From assembly GCF_018687195.1 (NCBI RefSeq), contig NZ_CP061321.1, positions 1,178,001 to 1,242,000 of the forward strand: 64,000 bases of DNA, in the 5' to 3' direction. Shown here piece by piece: positions 1-8,567 of this stretch; within the stretch, counting starts at the first letter, position 1, and every line of letters begins with the position of its first letter. The notes beneath the pieces were generated by a model, which did not search any database, had not been told where the DNA came from, and saw only the letters and a program-made list of their open reading frames with translations. The translations under genes were made by a program, and so were the position numbers. The DNA comes from Polynucleobacter sp. MWH-UH2A (GTDB lineage Bacteria; Pseudomonadota; Gammaproteobacteria; Burkholderiales; Burkholderiaceae).

Positions 1-217
1 TGAACAAAGCCAGCAGCGTCAATAACTTCATTAGTTGATTGCTAAATAGGCCAGACCAGCCTTCATAAGTAGCGCTACCAGTAACGCAATAATCTACGAG
101 CAACACAACGGTAAACACCACCATCACAATCGCGGTAACGCGTTGAATAATCCATTCTTTAAGGCCGTAATGCGCGCCTACAACTAAGCGCTTTGGTCCG
201 ATTTGATAAATAGGCAT
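1..217 (-). CDS. sdhD: Succinate dehydrogenase membrane anchor subunit (3' part outside window)
   Basis: Only the first 72 codons are inside the window, starting at ATG 217; the gene runs off the left edge. The visible protein begins MPIYQIGPKRLVVGAHYG and is followed by a hydrophobic helix (about residues 27-46) and the start of a second one, as in the small SdhD anchor of complex II, which helps bind heme b and ubiquinone in the inner membrane. It lies 24 bases downstream of sdhC in the same direction, the usual order in the sdhCDAB operon. sdhA and sdhB should follow outside the window. Identification rests on sequence feel plus neighbours. Confidence 0.85.
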   Translation of the reverse strand, partial: MPIYQIGPKRLVVGAHYGLKEWIIQRVTAIVMVVFTVVLLVDYCVTGSATYEGWSGLFSNQLMKLLTLLALF

Positions 218-241
218 GAAATTTCCTTAATGAAGAAACGC

Positions 242-661
242 TTAGTACAAGCCGAATAATTTAAGACCAACTACCGCGGTCAAAGCCAAACCAACCACCA
301 ATACGATGATGGCTGAACGATTGGACTCAGACTTCTCTACTCCGATCTCAAGATCGAGTAATAAGTAACGGATACCAGCGCAGAAGTGATGCAAGAAACA
401 CCAAATCAAACCTAGGCAAATAATTTTTACCAAGATGTTGCCTGTGAACGCTTGGAACTTTTGGTAACTCAATTCTGAAGCCAAACTTTGATCAAAGAGA
501 TACAAAATAAATGGCAACAAGAGGAACAACACTGCTCCACTGATACGGTGAAGAATGGAAACTTTACCGGCCCAAGGAAGGCGGTATTTCACCAACTGGG
601 CTAGACCAATATTTCGATAAACCGGTCTATCTTTTTTTACGTTTTGCTGTGCATCAACCAT
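242..661 (-). CDS. sdhC: Succinate dehydrogenase cytochrome b556 subunit
   Basis: This 139-residue protein is the larger membrane subunit of succinate dehydrogenase, passing electrons from succinate oxidation to ubiquinone. It has the family signature near residues 25-45 (KYRLPWAGKVSILHRISG), with the serine and arginine of the quinone site, three transmembrane helices, and the heme-ligand motif around HHFCAGIRYLLLD. I chose ATG 661; an in-frame TTG two codons upstream (667) is also open but unlikely. It lies between the GntR regulator upstream and sdhD downstream on the same strand, so the whole block is probably one transcript. The 131-base gap before it shows no clear terminator or strong promoter. 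Confidence 0.95.
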   Translation of the reverse strand: MVDAQQNVKKDRPVYRNIGLAQLVKYRLPWAGKVSILHRISGAVLFLLLPFILYLFDQSLASELSYQKFQAFTGNILVKIICLGLIWCFLHHFCAGIRYLLLDLEIGVEKSESNRSAIIVLVVGLALTAVVGLKLFGLY

Positions 662-792
662 GGGCAATCTCTATCTTTCGGTGGAGGTTCAGTTTGATTT
701 TGTTGTGTCGCAACATATTCTATTGGAAACCTTGGGTATGGTGGGGGCTTTTAAGGGTTTATAAGGGTTAAAAAGGGGTTTTACGGATAAGT

Positions 793-1530
793 TCAGTTCA
801 AGCGATTTTCGTAATGCTGCTCAGAAGTGTCGTATCTTGCGTGCCGAATTTCTACTGGTTTATTCCCGTAGGTGAACGCAACCCGCTCCACCGAGAGCAA
901 CGGCGCGCCGACCGTCACCTGAAGGTATTTTGCTAGGCCTTCATCGGCAGAGACCGCTTTAATTTTTTCTTCAGCCCGCACCATGTGGGTTGCGTACTGG
1001 CTTTCGTAGAGTGCGTATACAGGTCCATGCCAGTCATTGAGAGTATTCAGGTCTAAGCCCTTAAATCGGCTCCCTGGAAGCCAAATCTCTTCAAAAACAA
1101 CGGGTTGCCCAGCAAAGCTCTGAACTCGGTCAATGTAAATAACGGGGTCACCTGCCTTTAATTTAAGCAAATTAGCGACGTACTCACTTGCCTTAGTTTG
1201 CTGGCAAACCAAGAATTGACTAATGAGGTGAAACTTCTCCCCTGAATCTGGGGCTAAGCGTAAAAAGCGGTATTGCCAATCATCCTCTTGGTGGGTAGCG
1301 ACAAAAGTGCCCTTCCCTTGACGTCTGACCAGTAGATTTTGGGCTGCCAGCTCATCAATAGCCTTGCGAACGGTGCCTTGACTCACCGCATAGCGAGCTG
1401 CAAGCTCCATTTCACTGGGAATCGCATCCCCAGGCAACCACTCTGCTGCCTGCAGACTAGCCAAAATCATGGCCTTGATCTGCTCATACAGAGGGCTAAA
1501 TGAGGCAATAGGCAAATTTACTTCTGACAA
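793..1530 (-). CDS. GntR-family (HutC/UTRA type) transcriptional regulator of the sdh operon
   Basis: An N-terminal winged-helix GntR domain (about residues 12-75, with the typical sequence LPGDAIPSEMELAARYAVSQ and the recognition region GTVRKAIDELAAQNLLVRRQ) is followed by a UTRA/HutC effector domain (about 95-235), which in this family binds a small metabolite. The start is uncertain: TTG 1530 has GGAG five bases upstream, while GTG 1536 would overlap that site, so I prefer TTG. It is the first gene before sdhC-sdhD and diverges from mdh. A perfect palindrome (1578-1591) on its own -10 box suggests autorepression and control of the TCA genes; the effector is unknown. Confidence 0.85.
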   Translation of the reverse strand: MSEVNLPIASFSPLYEQIKAMILASLQAAEWLPGDAIPSEMELAARYAVSQGTVRKAIDELAAQNLLVRRQGKGTFVATHQEDDWQYRFLRLAPDSGEKFHLISQFLVCQQTKASEYVANLLKLKAGDPVIYIDRVQSFAGQPVVFEEIWLPGSRFKGLDLNTLNDWHGPVYALYESQYATHMVRAEEKIKAVSADEGLAKYLQVTVGAPLLSVERVAFTYGNKPVEIRHARYDTSEQHYENRLN

Positions 1531-1577
1531 ATTCACTCCACGAGGACATCAATTGGATAAAATTCTGAGTAATTCTA

Positions 1578-1591
1578 GTCTTATATAAGAC
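1578..1591. promoter_or_regulatory. Perfect 14-bp palindrome, probable GntR operator
   Basis: GTCTTATATAAGAC reads identically on both strands. It covers the -10 box of the gntR promoter and ends four bases before the -35 box of the mdh promoter. Binding there would block gntR-sdh transcription and could influence mdh. The assignment to the neighbouring GntR protein is inferred from position. Confidence 0.6.
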
Positions 1592-1608
1592 ATCATTGAC
1601 AGTGTAAA
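1580..1608 (-). promoter_or_regulatory. Sigma-70 promoter for gntR-sdhCD
   Basis: On the minus strand, -35 TTTACA (1603-1608) and -10 TATAAG (1580-1585) are separated by 17 bases; each matches consensus at five of six positions. The predicted transcript starts near 1573, about 40 bases before the regulator's start codon. Confidence 0.6.
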
Positions 1609-1625
1609 GGCAAAGTTCATACACT
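1596..1625 (+). promoter_or_regulatory. Sigma-70 promoter for mdh
   Basis: A perfect -35 TTGACA (1596-1601) is followed after 18 bases by TACACT (1620-1625), giving a predicted start near 1632 and a leader of about 58 bases. It overlaps the divergent gntR promoter, so the two may compete. Confidence 0.5.
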
Positions 1626-1689
1626 TGAATGGATAATAGAAAAGTTTTTATTAATCAACCCAATTAACCTTCCTCTGGAGTTATCAGCA

Positions 1690-2679
1690 ATGGCAAAAGC
1701 CCCAATGCGTGTCGCCGTAACCGGTGCAGCCGGTCAAATCGGATATTCCCTTCTATTCCGCATCGCCAATGGCGACCTATTGGGCAAAGATCAGCCCGTA
1801 ATCTTGCAATTGCTCGAAATTCCAGATGAAAAAGCTCAAAAAGCCTTAACTGGCGTGATTATGGAACTCGAAGATTGCGCGTTCCCATTGTTGGCTGGTG
1901 TTACAGCACACTCTGACCCGTTAACTGCATTTAAAGATATTGATGTTGCCCTCCTAGTTGGCGCACGTCCACGTGGTCCTGGCATGGAACGTAAAGATTT
2001 GCTCTCCGCTAACGCACAAATCTTTACTGCACAAGGCAAAGCATTAAACGCTGTTGCTAAGAAAACAGTCAAGGTATTGGTTGTTGGTAACCCAGCAAAC
2101 ACCAATGCTTACATCGCCATGAAATCTGCTCCAGATATTCCTGCGAAAAACTTTACAGCGATGTTGCGTCTCGATCACAACCGCGCCCTCTCGCAATTGG
2201 CAAGCAAGTTGAATAAACCTGTTGCTGGTATTGAGAAGTTGGTTGTTTGGGGTAACCACAGCCCAACAATGTATCCAGACTATCGCTTTGCAACTGTTGA
2301 TGGCAAGTCAGTAAAAGACTCCATCAATGATGCAGCATGGAACAAGGATGTATTTATTCCAACCGTTGGCAAACGTGGCGCTGCGATTATTGATGCGCGT
2401 GGCCTCTCTTCTGCAGCATCTGCAGCAAACGCAGCAATTGATCACATCCATGATTGGGTTCTTGGAACGAATGGCAAATGGGTCACTATGGGCATTCCAT
2501 CCAAAGGTGAATATGGCATTCCAGCTGAAGTGATTTATGGCTTCCCTGTCACTTGCGAAAACGGCGAGTACAAGATGATTGAAGGCTTGGAGATCGATGA
2601 GTTTTCTCGTGAGCGTATGACACATACCCTCAATGAATTGCTTGAAGAGCAAGCTGGCGTTAAACATTTGCTACCTTAA
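1690..2679 (+). CDS. mdh: Malate dehydrogenase (NAD-dependent)
   Basis: This 329-residue enzyme interconverts malate and oxaloacetate in the TCA cycle. The N terminus holds the NAD-binding glycine motif ([15 protein letters not shown], about residues 11-25), the substrate-binding arginine loop ([15 protein letters not shown]), the second arginine/aspartate pair (LRLDHNRA) and the catalytic histidine in VVWGNHSP (near 190). Length and motifs fit the cytosolic-type MDH group common in betaproteobacteria. ATG 1690 has CTGGAG 9 bases upstream. It diverges from the gntR-sdh operon and is followed after 20 bases by a small secreted protein. Confidence 0.97.
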   Translation: MAKAPMRVAVTGAAGQIGYSLLFRIANGDLLGKDQPVILQLLEIPDEKAQKALTGVIMELEDCAFPLLAGVTAHSDPLTAFKDIDVALLVGARPRGPGMERKDLLSANAQIFTAQGKALNAVAKKTVKVLVVGNPANTNAYIAMKSAPDIPAKNFTAMLRLDHNRALSQLASKLNKPVAGIEKLVVWGNHSPTMYPDYRFATVDGKSVKDSINDAAWNKDVFIPTVGKRGAAIIDARGLSSAASAANAAIDHIHDWVLGTNGKWVTMGIPSKGEYGIPAEVIYGFPVTCENGEYKMIEGLEIDEFSRERMTHTLNELLEEQAGVKHLLP

Positions 2680-2699
2680 TCTACTGAGGAATATTGCAT

Positions 2700-3074
2700 A
2701 TGAAGAAGTCTCTTCTCACCATTAGCCTTGCGATTGTCTGCCTTACAGGGGCAGCTAACGTGAGCGCCAATGAAGAAGTAATCACATGGACCTGCAGCGA
2801 AAGCAAGCAGTTCAAAACCACCGGGACTACTGAGAAGGTTCGCCTTACTTGGGAAACCAAAACATATGACTTAGATCGCCAAACTTCATTGCCTGGTAGC
2901 TTGCGTTACAAAAATACAAACTCAGGTTTTGATTTGGTTGTTTTGGGTAATAAGGCAATGTTATTCAACATCAAAGTAGGTACACGCCTTGCCGATTTTT
3001 GCCAAACAGCAGAAATGAAAGCAGGAAAATTACCGCATTTGTTTGCCGGAGCAGAGCCGTTCGTACAGAACTAA
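2700..3074 (+). CDS. Small secreted protein resembling MliC/PliC lysozyme inhibitors
   Basis: A 124-residue protein with a signal peptide (MKKSLLTISLAIVCLTGAAN, cleavage probably after VSA-N). The mature part is a short beta-rich domain with two cysteines, one in WTCSESKQF near its start and one in ADFCQTAEM near its end, spaced as in the MliC (C-type lysozyme inhibitor) fold, with a matching TYDLDRQTSLPGSLRYKN core. The family is a tentative pattern match. ATG 2700 is preferred to TTG 2694 because GAGGA ends nine bases before it. It lies 20 bases after mdh, so it may be co-transcribed, and ends at a strong terminator. Confidence 0.6.
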   Translation: MKKSLLTISLAIVCLTGAANVSANEEVITWTCSESKQFKTTGTTEKVRLTWETKTYDLDRQTSLPGSLRYKNTNSGFDLVVLGNKAMLFNIKVGTRLADFCQTAEMKAGKLPHLFAGAEPFVQN

Positions 3075-3101
3075 GTTCTTTAAGCTCTAGAAGCTTTAAG
3101 C

Positions 3102-3130
3102 AAAAAAGCCGAGTATCCCTCGGCTTTTTT
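3102..3130. terminator. Bidirectional intrinsic terminator
   Basis: A 12-bp stem (3102-3113 with 3119-3130) of AAAAAAGCCGAG and its complement encloses a five-base loop and has T-runs in both directions. It separates the convergent secreted-protein gene and DUF2863 gene. Confidence 0.9.
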
Positions 3131-3141
3131 GTTGTCCTTCT

Positions 3142-4353
3142 TTAATGAAATAAAGGCTGCTGAGTTGGGGTGTCTTCTGGCATCTCTGCATGTACCGCTT
3201 CGCCTGAGCGATCGGGGAACAATGGCGCACCACAGTCATCGCATAACTCTGGATCAAATAGCATGGCATGACGAAACACATCCTCTACCCCAGCATCATG
3301 CAGGGCATCGCAAATCTTTTTAATCGGACTCTCATCATCCGACAAATCATTGAGAGCATCATTAGCTACGCTCTCTCGGTCATACAAAGGCCAAATAACG
3401 CCATACATAACATCGGACGAACCTTTTGCACTGAATGAGATGCGGTACTCATCAGCCTGCTCCTCTCCGAACGCACCAACCACACACGACAGACCAGCAG
3501 GAAGAATGCCTAAGGTGCTTTCTAGGAAGTTCACTGCGGCGCGAATGCTGAGTGGGCGAACATGCTTATCGGCTAAACGACAATTAGTGAAATATGCTTC
3601 AGGTAGCAATAGCTCAAATTCGCAGCCAGGCAACATAGAGGCGATAGATTCTTGCATCGCATTTTGCCAACCGATCAAACTGACACCACGCTCCTGTCTA
3701 GCGGGAGCTTCTTCTTGCCATTTAAAAATGGGGGAACCGCTAGGTACGCTGACAACCGCAATGATGAAACGCGGATCGGCCAATACGGCTATCGTTTCCG
3801 ACATATCACGCAGTTCTAATTTGACATCTTTCCCTGAGATTGCAGCAGTTGCAAGTGCCTCCGTAAGTACGCGTGTTTGGCAATGCGAATGGGGCATTTG
3901 ATCAATGCTATATAGCCAGGGAATAATCGCTAAACGAGTATCGGTTGCAGCAATCGCACTATGCAAAGCACTCGCAGTTGCCTCCACCATATTTGCCGGT
4001 AAAGGACCAGAAGGAATTTGATAACGAGTATGCGCAACGATTGGCATCGCCAATAAGAGCGCATCCCACTGCTGCCCCTCATACTCCATCTTGAGAGATT
4101 CAGCCAAAGTTTCCGCGGTATCAGCCAAGACTTCAAACGCAACTGTATTAATGCGAAAAGTTTGATCTAATGCGGCATCAATGACATTCTGATTCTGGCT
4201 TTTTAGCAAACGCATCAAGCGTGTGTTTAAACGCTCTTCCCAGTAGCGATCCTCAATCTGACTGCCTGAGGCAGCCAAAGAAATAGCATCAGCTACAAGC
4301 TTTTCTACTTCCGGTGAAGTGCGCTGAGAAGGTTTAGTGCGATGAACAGCCAT
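3142..4353 (-). CDS. DUF2863 family protein
   Basis: A 403-residue soluble protein that I recognise as the DUF2863 family, found mainly in Burkholderiales and of unknown function. It has no signal peptide or membrane segment. The N-terminal half is alpha-helical and rich in alanine and leucine. The C-terminal end has a CDDCGAPLFPDRSGE segment, whose CxxC could bind a metal, followed by a proline-rich tail. Its ATG (4353) overlaps the stop codon of yaaA by one base, so the two genes are translationally coupled. Confidence 0.8.
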   Translation of the reverse strand: MAVHRTKPSQRTSPEVEKLVADAISLAASGSQIEDRYWEERLNTRLMRLLKSQNQNVIDAALDQTFRINTVAFEVLADTAETLAESLKMEYEGQQWDALLLAMPIVAHTRYQIPSGPLPANMVEATASALHSAIAATDTRLAIIPWLYSIDQMPHSHCQTRVLTEALATAAISGKDVKLELRDMSETIAVLADPRFIIAVVSVPSGSPIFKWQEEAPARQERGVSLIGWQNAMQESIASMLPGCEFELLLPEAYFTNCRLADKHVRPLSIRAAVNFLESTLGILPAGLSCVVGAFGEEQADEYRISFSAKGSSDVMYGVIWPLYDRESVANDALNDLSDDESPIKKICDALHDAGVEDVFRHAMLFDPELCDDCGAPLFPDRSGEAVHAEMPEDTPTQQPLFH

Positions 4354-5129
4354 TATTTTTTCTCCGCCCTTCTATAGACCGGTTTATCTAGATTAGAGTC
4401 GGCAGCATAGTACTTGTAGCCATCCAAATTAAAGCCCTTCAAATCCGCAGGATCAGTAATGCGATTCTCGACAACGTAACGCGCCATCAAACCACGTGCG
4501 CGCTTTGCATAAAACGAAATGATCTTGTACTTTCCATCCTTGGCATCTTGAAACACCGGAGAAATCACTGGGCAATCCAAATCTTTGGGTTGCAATACCT
4601 TGAAATACTCTTCAGATGCCAGATTCAGCAAAACAGGTTTCTTTTGTTTAACAAGCACCTCTTTTAATGAGTTTGTGACCCTATTGCCCCAAAAGGCATA
4701 CAAGTCCTTGCCACGAGTGTTCTTAAAAGCAGTCCCCATCTCTAATCGATAGGGCTGCATTAAATCCAAGGGTCGTAAAGCGCCATAGAGCCCTGACAAG
4801 ATACGAATATGGTTTTGTGCGAATTCAACTGCTTTGGCATTCAGCGTTTTGACATCAAAACCATCATAAACATCGCCATCAAAAGCATAAATGGCAGGCT
4901 TGCTGTTTTCTTCGGTGAACTTTTTTGACCAATCTCGGTAGCGCCCCACATTGAGGACCGCCAGCTGATCAGATAAACCCATTAACTTGGCAACATCCTG
5001 AGGGGCTAATTTCTTAAGGTCGGTGATGAGCTTGGCCGATTCAGCAACAAACTCTGGCAGGGTTGGCGCCTTGACCTTTGCAGGCGTCTTGTAATCCAAG
5101 GATTTAGCGGGAGAAAGTACGATCAGCAT
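4353..5129 (-). CDS. yaaA: Peroxide stress protein YaaA (UPF0246)
   Basis: A 258-residue member of the YaaA/UPF0246 family. It has the conserved N terminus [13 protein letters not shown], the central [23 protein letters not shown] motif region and a C-terminal basic region ([19 protein letters not shown]). In E. coli this protein limits intracellular iron and DNA damage during hydrogen peroxide stress and can bind DNA. Full length for the family. It is the first gene of a two-gene operon with DUF2863; about 95 bases separate it from the divergent aminotransferase gene. Confidence 0.92.
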   Translation of the reverse strand: MLIVLSPAKSLDYKTPAKVKAPTLPEFVAESAKLITDLKKLAPQDVAKLMGLSDQLAVLNVGRYRDWSKKFTEENSKPAIYAFDGDVYDGFDVKTLNAKAVEFAQNHIRILSGLYGALRPLDLMQPYRLEMGTAFKNTRGKDLYAFWGNRVTNSLKEVLVKQKKPVLLNLASEEYFKVLQPKDLDCPVISPVFQDAKDGKYKIISFYAKRARGLMARYVVENRITDPADLKGFNLDGYKYYAADSNLDKPVYRRAEKK

Positions 5130-5224
5130 GGCACAATTTGTCTATGTATTGTTTCCATTCTAGCGACTGCTCAACTTATTCGCCAAAAAGGCCAATGGAA
5201 CGCTTTTAGCCACCTTTTGTCCAG

Positions 5225-6424
5225 ATGAATTCTGCCCCAAAGCCTCCCTCATTCCCTAGTCGCCTCCCTAAGGTAGGTACGACCATCTTTACAGTAATGT
5301 CTGCCTTGGCCGCTGAACATCAAGCCATCAACTTAGGCCAAGGCTTTCCTGATTTCCCCTGTGATCGCAAGTTAATTGCTGATGTCAACGAAGCCATGCT
5401 CGCTAATCACAATCAATATCCTCCGATGGTTGGAGTTCCCAGTTTGCGCAATGGTATTGCACACAAGATTGAGAAACTGTACGGACACCAATACAACCCA
5501 GATTCTGAAATCACAATTACTGCTGGCGGTACACAAGGTATCTTGACTACTATTCTTGCGTGCGTGAGTCCGGGCGATGAAGTCGTCATCATTGAACCAG
5601 CATATGACAGCTATAGACCGTCGATTGAATTGGCTGGCGGAAAAGTGATTGCAGTTGCTCTAGAGGCGAAGCGCGATATTGATGGCAAAGTAGCTTCTTA
5701 CCAAATTCCATGGGAAGCACTATCAAAAGCAATGCATGCCAACACGCGCTTGTTGATTATCAATACACCTCATAACCCAACTGGCATGGTTTGGCAAAAA
5801 TCCGACTTAGATCGATTGGCCGACTTACTCAAAAATACTTCCACTCTCATCTTAAGTGATGAGGTATATGAGCATATGGTTTATGACGGCGCGCGTCATC
5901 ATAGCGTTGCCTCGCATCCCGAACTAGCTGCTCGTAGTTTTCTGATTTCTAGCTTTGGCAAAACCTATCACGTCACTGGTTGGAAGGTGGGCTACGTTGC
6001 TGCCCCCGCCCCTCTGAGTGCAGAATTTCGCAAAGTCCATCAATTCAATGTATTTACGGTGAACACACCAATGCAGTACGGATTAGCCACATATCTGGCG
6101 GATGCGTCTCATTACTTAAATCTTCCAGCCTTTTATCAAGCCAAGCGGGATTTCTTCAGGGTTGGATTAGAAAAGACTGCATTCAAATTGCTACCAAGTC
6201 CTGGAACCTATTTTCAGTGTGTTGATTACACCGCCCTGGGTATCCCCGAAGCAAAACTCAATGAAGCAGATTTCTGTAAATGGCTCACCACTGAAGTAGG
6301 TGTTGCAGCCATTCCCGTTTCTGCCTTTTATGAAGAGCCAACGGAATCAGGCGTTATTCGTTTTTGTTTTGCAAAACAGGAACAAACACTTTCTTTGGCT
6401 TTAGAACACTTACAAACCCTTTAG
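5225..6424 (+). CDS. PLP-dependent aminotransferase, YbdL-like (methionine/2-oxo acid type)
   Basis: A 399-residue class I/II aminotransferase. It shows the substrate-side motif AINLGQGFPDFPC near residue 36, TAGGTQGILTTI at the phosphate-binding region, NTPHNPTGMVW, the aspartate motif LILSDEVYEHMVYDG and the PLP-lysine motif SSFGKTYHVTGWKVGY. The QGFPDF signature and overall resemblance point to the YbdL/kynurenine aminotransferase subgroup, which uses methionine and aromatic amino acids with broad 2-oxo acid acceptors. Substrate is inferred. It starts a run of closely spaced plus-strand genes. Confidence 0.85.
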   Translation: MNSAPKPPSFPSRLPKVGTTIFTVMSALAAEHQAINLGQGFPDFPCDRKLIADVNEAMLANHNQYPPMVGVPSLRNGIAHKIEKLYGHQYNPDSEITITAGGTQGILTTILACVSPGDEVVIIEPAYDSYRPSIELAGGKVIAVALEAKRDIDGKVASYQIPWEALSKAMHANTRLLIINTPHNPTGMVWQKSDLDRLADLLKNTSTLILSDEVYEHMVYDGARHHSVASHPELAARSFLISSFGKTYHVTGWKVGYVAAPAPLSAEFRKVHQFNVFTVNTPMQYGLATYLADASHYLNLPAFYQAKRDFFRVGLEKTAFKLLPSPGTYFQCVDYTALGIPEAKLNEADFCKWLTTEVGVAAIPVSAFYEEPTESGVIRFCFAKQEQTLSLALEHLQTL

Positions 6425-6451
6425 ATTTTTAGTGTAACCACAGAGAAACCC

Positions 6452-7189
6452 ATGGCAATCAAAAAAAGTAAAGCTAGTAATGTGATTGATGTGTATAGCT
6501 GGCCAACACCGAATGGCCACAAAGTTCACATCATGCTCGAGGAGTGCGGCTATCAGCTTGGGCGTGACTGGATTGCACACCCGATTGATATCGGTGCAGG
6601 TGACCAGTTTGATAAAGCCTTTTTGAAAATCAGTCCGAATAATAAAATTCCTGCCTTGGTTGACCCCAATGGACCTGACGGCAAACCAATCAGTATCTTT
6701 GAGTCAGGCGCCATCCTGCTTTATCTCGCCAGCAAAACGGGCAAGTTCCTACCTAAAACCACACGGGGTAAATACGAGGTTCTACAGTGGCTCATGTTCC
6801 AGATGGGCGGTCTTGGCCCCATGCTTGGTCAAAACCATCATTTCCGCCTCTACGCTCCCGAAAAGATTCAATACGCGGTAGATCGCTATACCAATGAAGC
6901 CAAACGGCTTTACGGGGTTCTGGATACTCAACTGAAAGATAATACGTATATCGCTGGTAAAACGTATTCGATTGCTGATATCGCGATTTTTCCTTGGACG
7001 CGTAATTGGAAAAATCAAGGTATTGATATCGATGCGTACCCGCATTTCAAACGATGGTTTGAAATGATTGGTAAACGACCAGCAGTAAAACGCGGTTGCG
7101 AAGTATTAACCGCATTACGCAAGCCTTTGCATGATGACAAGGCTAGAGAGCAGTTATTTGGTTCAACCCAGTATCAACGAAGGAAATAA
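6452..7189 (+). CDS. Glutathione S-transferase family, YghU/YfcG (Nu-class) type
   Basis: A 245-residue protein with an N-terminal thioredoxin-like GST domain and a C-terminal helical domain. The TPNGHKV motif (about residues 19-25) replaces the usual Tyr/Ser/Cys active site and is typical of Nu-class GSTs such as E. coli YfcG and YghU, which reduce disulfide bonds and peroxides with glutathione. ESGAILLYLA is the glutathione-binding SNAIL-like motif, and SIADIAIFPW the conserved N-capping box. It is 27 bases after the aminotransferase and one base before the next gene, so it is part of an operon. Confidence 0.85.
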   Translation: MAIKKSKASNVIDVYSWPTPNGHKVHIMLEECGYQLGRDWIAHPIDIGAGDQFDKAFLKISPNNKIPALVDPNGPDGKPISIFESGAILLYLASKTGKFLPKTTRGKYEVLQWLMFQMGGLGPMLGQNHHFRLYAPEKIQYAVDRYTNEAKRLYGVLDTQLKDNTYIAGKTYSIADIAIFPWTRNWKNQGIDIDAYPHFKRWFEMIGKRPAVKRGCEVLTALRKPLHDDKAREQLFGSTQYQRRK

Positions 7190-7190
7190 G

Positions 7191-8045
7191 ATGAAGATTC
7201 AGTCAGTGGGTGTAATTGGTGCAGGCACCATGGGTAATGGGATCGCACAGGTGTGCGCCGTTGCAGGACTTGATGTAGTTATGGTTGATATCAATGAAGC
7301 TTCAGTGCAACGCGGTTTGGATCAAATTAGTAAAAGCTTAGATCGCCTAGTTAAAAAAGAGACCCTTACAGTAGAAGCCAAGGATGCAGCCCTTAAGCGT
7401 ATTAAAGGCAGCACTGCCTATGCAGACTTCAAAGGTCTTGGACTCGTGATCGAGGCCGCAACAGAAAACCAAGCAATTAAAGAAAAAATTCTCAAGCAAG
7501 TAGATGAGATTGTTAGCAAAGACACCATCATTGCTACCAATACTTCTTCACTCTCGATTACTAAGTTAGCTGCATTGGACTCTAACCCTGCACGCTTTAT
7601 TGGTATGCACTTCTTTAACCCGCCACCCTTGATGGCCTTGGTAGAAGTGATTCGTGGATTACAGACGAGCGATGAGACACATGCCGCCATTATTGAAATG
7701 GCAAAACACGTGGGCAAAGAACCCATTACCGTAAAGAACTCTCCTGGTTTTGTCGTTAACCGTATCTTGCTGCCGATGATTAACGAAGCTTTCTTTGTAT
7801 TGTCTGAGGGTCTTGCAAGCCCAGAAGACATCGATGCCGGTATGAAGCTTGGGTGCAATCAACCGATTGGTCCGCTTGCTTTAGCAGATCTTATTGGTCT
7901 GGATACCTGCCTTGCGGTGATGGAGGTGTACTTTGAAAACTTTAGCGACTCGAAATACCGCCCATGCCCACTCTTACGCGAAATGGTTGCTGCAGGTTAT
8001 CTTGGTCGCAAAACAGGACGCGGCGTTTATAGCTACGATAAATAA
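7191..8045 (+). CDS. hbd: 3-hydroxybutyryl-CoA dehydrogenase
   Basis: A 284-residue single-domain-pair hydroxyacyl-CoA dehydrogenase. It has the NAD motif VGVIGAGTMGNGIAQVCAVA at the N terminus, the central GMHFFNPPPLMALVEVIRG motif containing the catalytic histidine, and VKNSPGFVVNRIL. This short form (PaaH/Hbd) interconverts acetoacetyl-CoA and 3-hydroxybutyryl-CoA, linking to fatty-acid, phenylacetate or polyhydroxybutyrate metabolism; a phasin gene occurs at 19290. ATG 7191 with AGGAA six bases upstream is chosen over a longer reading that would overlap the GST gene. Confidence 0.93.
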   Translation: MKIQSVGVIGAGTMGNGIAQVCAVAGLDVVMVDINEASVQRGLDQISKSLDRLVKKETLTVEAKDAALKRIKGSTAYADFKGLGLVIEAATENQAIKEKILKQVDEIVSKDTIIATNTSSLSITKLAALDSNPARFIGMHFFNPPPLMALVEVIRGLQTSDETHAAIIEMAKHVGKEPITVKNSPGFVVNRILLPMINEAFFVLSEGLASPEDIDAGMKLGCNQPIGPLALADLIGLDTCLAVMEVYFENFSDSKYRPCPLLREMVAAGYLGRKTGRGVYSYDK

Positions 8046-8078
8046 TTTCATATTCAATCAATCTAAAACTGAACTGTC

Positions 8079-8564
8079 GTGAGTAACAATCCTATTCCCC
8101 CGCTTGTTCTTAAACTTGCTTACGCAGGTTTAATTCCTTTTATTGGCTTAGCTCTGTTGGTACAACTTGCGCCCACCCCAATTAATTACCTGAGCGCTGA
8201 GTCACTTGCTGGTTATAGTGCCGTGATTACCTCCTTCATGGGCGCACTGCATTGGGGTGCTAATTTGCACAATCTAGGGAAAGCCGCCACAGGGGATCGC
8301 TGGTTAGACCGCAATGCATGGATCTGGGGAGTAATTCCTGCCTTGGTAGCCTGGGTAGCCCTACACATCTATATTCCAGTTGGCTTATTAATCATGGCAT
8401 CTACCTTGATTATTCAACGCAATATTGATCAAAATACCTATCGCTATTATTTTTCGGATGAAACTACCTGCGCAGCTTTTATGACTATGCGCAATCGCTT
8501 AACTTATATCGCTGCTTTCTGTTTGACTTGGGCGGCCATTGTGATTTTATTTATTCAAGCTTAA
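8079..8564 (+). CDS. DUF3429 family membrane protein
   Basis: A 161-residue inner-membrane protein with about four to five hydrophobic helices. It carries the family's features: KLAYAGLIPFIGLAL in the first helix, SFMGALHWGANL in the middle and WAAIVILF near the end. It belongs to DUF3429, whose function is unknown. It begins with GTG (8079); no in-frame ATG exists near the N terminus. It ends three bases before rarA and is probably co-transcribed with it. Confidence 0.8.
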   Translation: MSNNPIPPLVLKLAYAGLIPFIGLALLVQLAPTPINYLSAESLAGYSAVITSFMGALHWGANLHNLGKAATGDRWLDRNAWIWGVIPALVAWVALHIYIPVGLLIMASTLIIQRNIDQNTYRYYFSDETTCAAFMTMRNRLTYIAAFCLTWAAIVILFIQA

Positions 8565-8567
8565 TCA

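Noticed and set aside
3350-3901. 183-residue plus-strand open frame inside the DUF2863 gene
   Set aside because: It lies antisense to a clear coding gene, has a serine/arginine-rich composition typical of shadow frames and no ribosome site.
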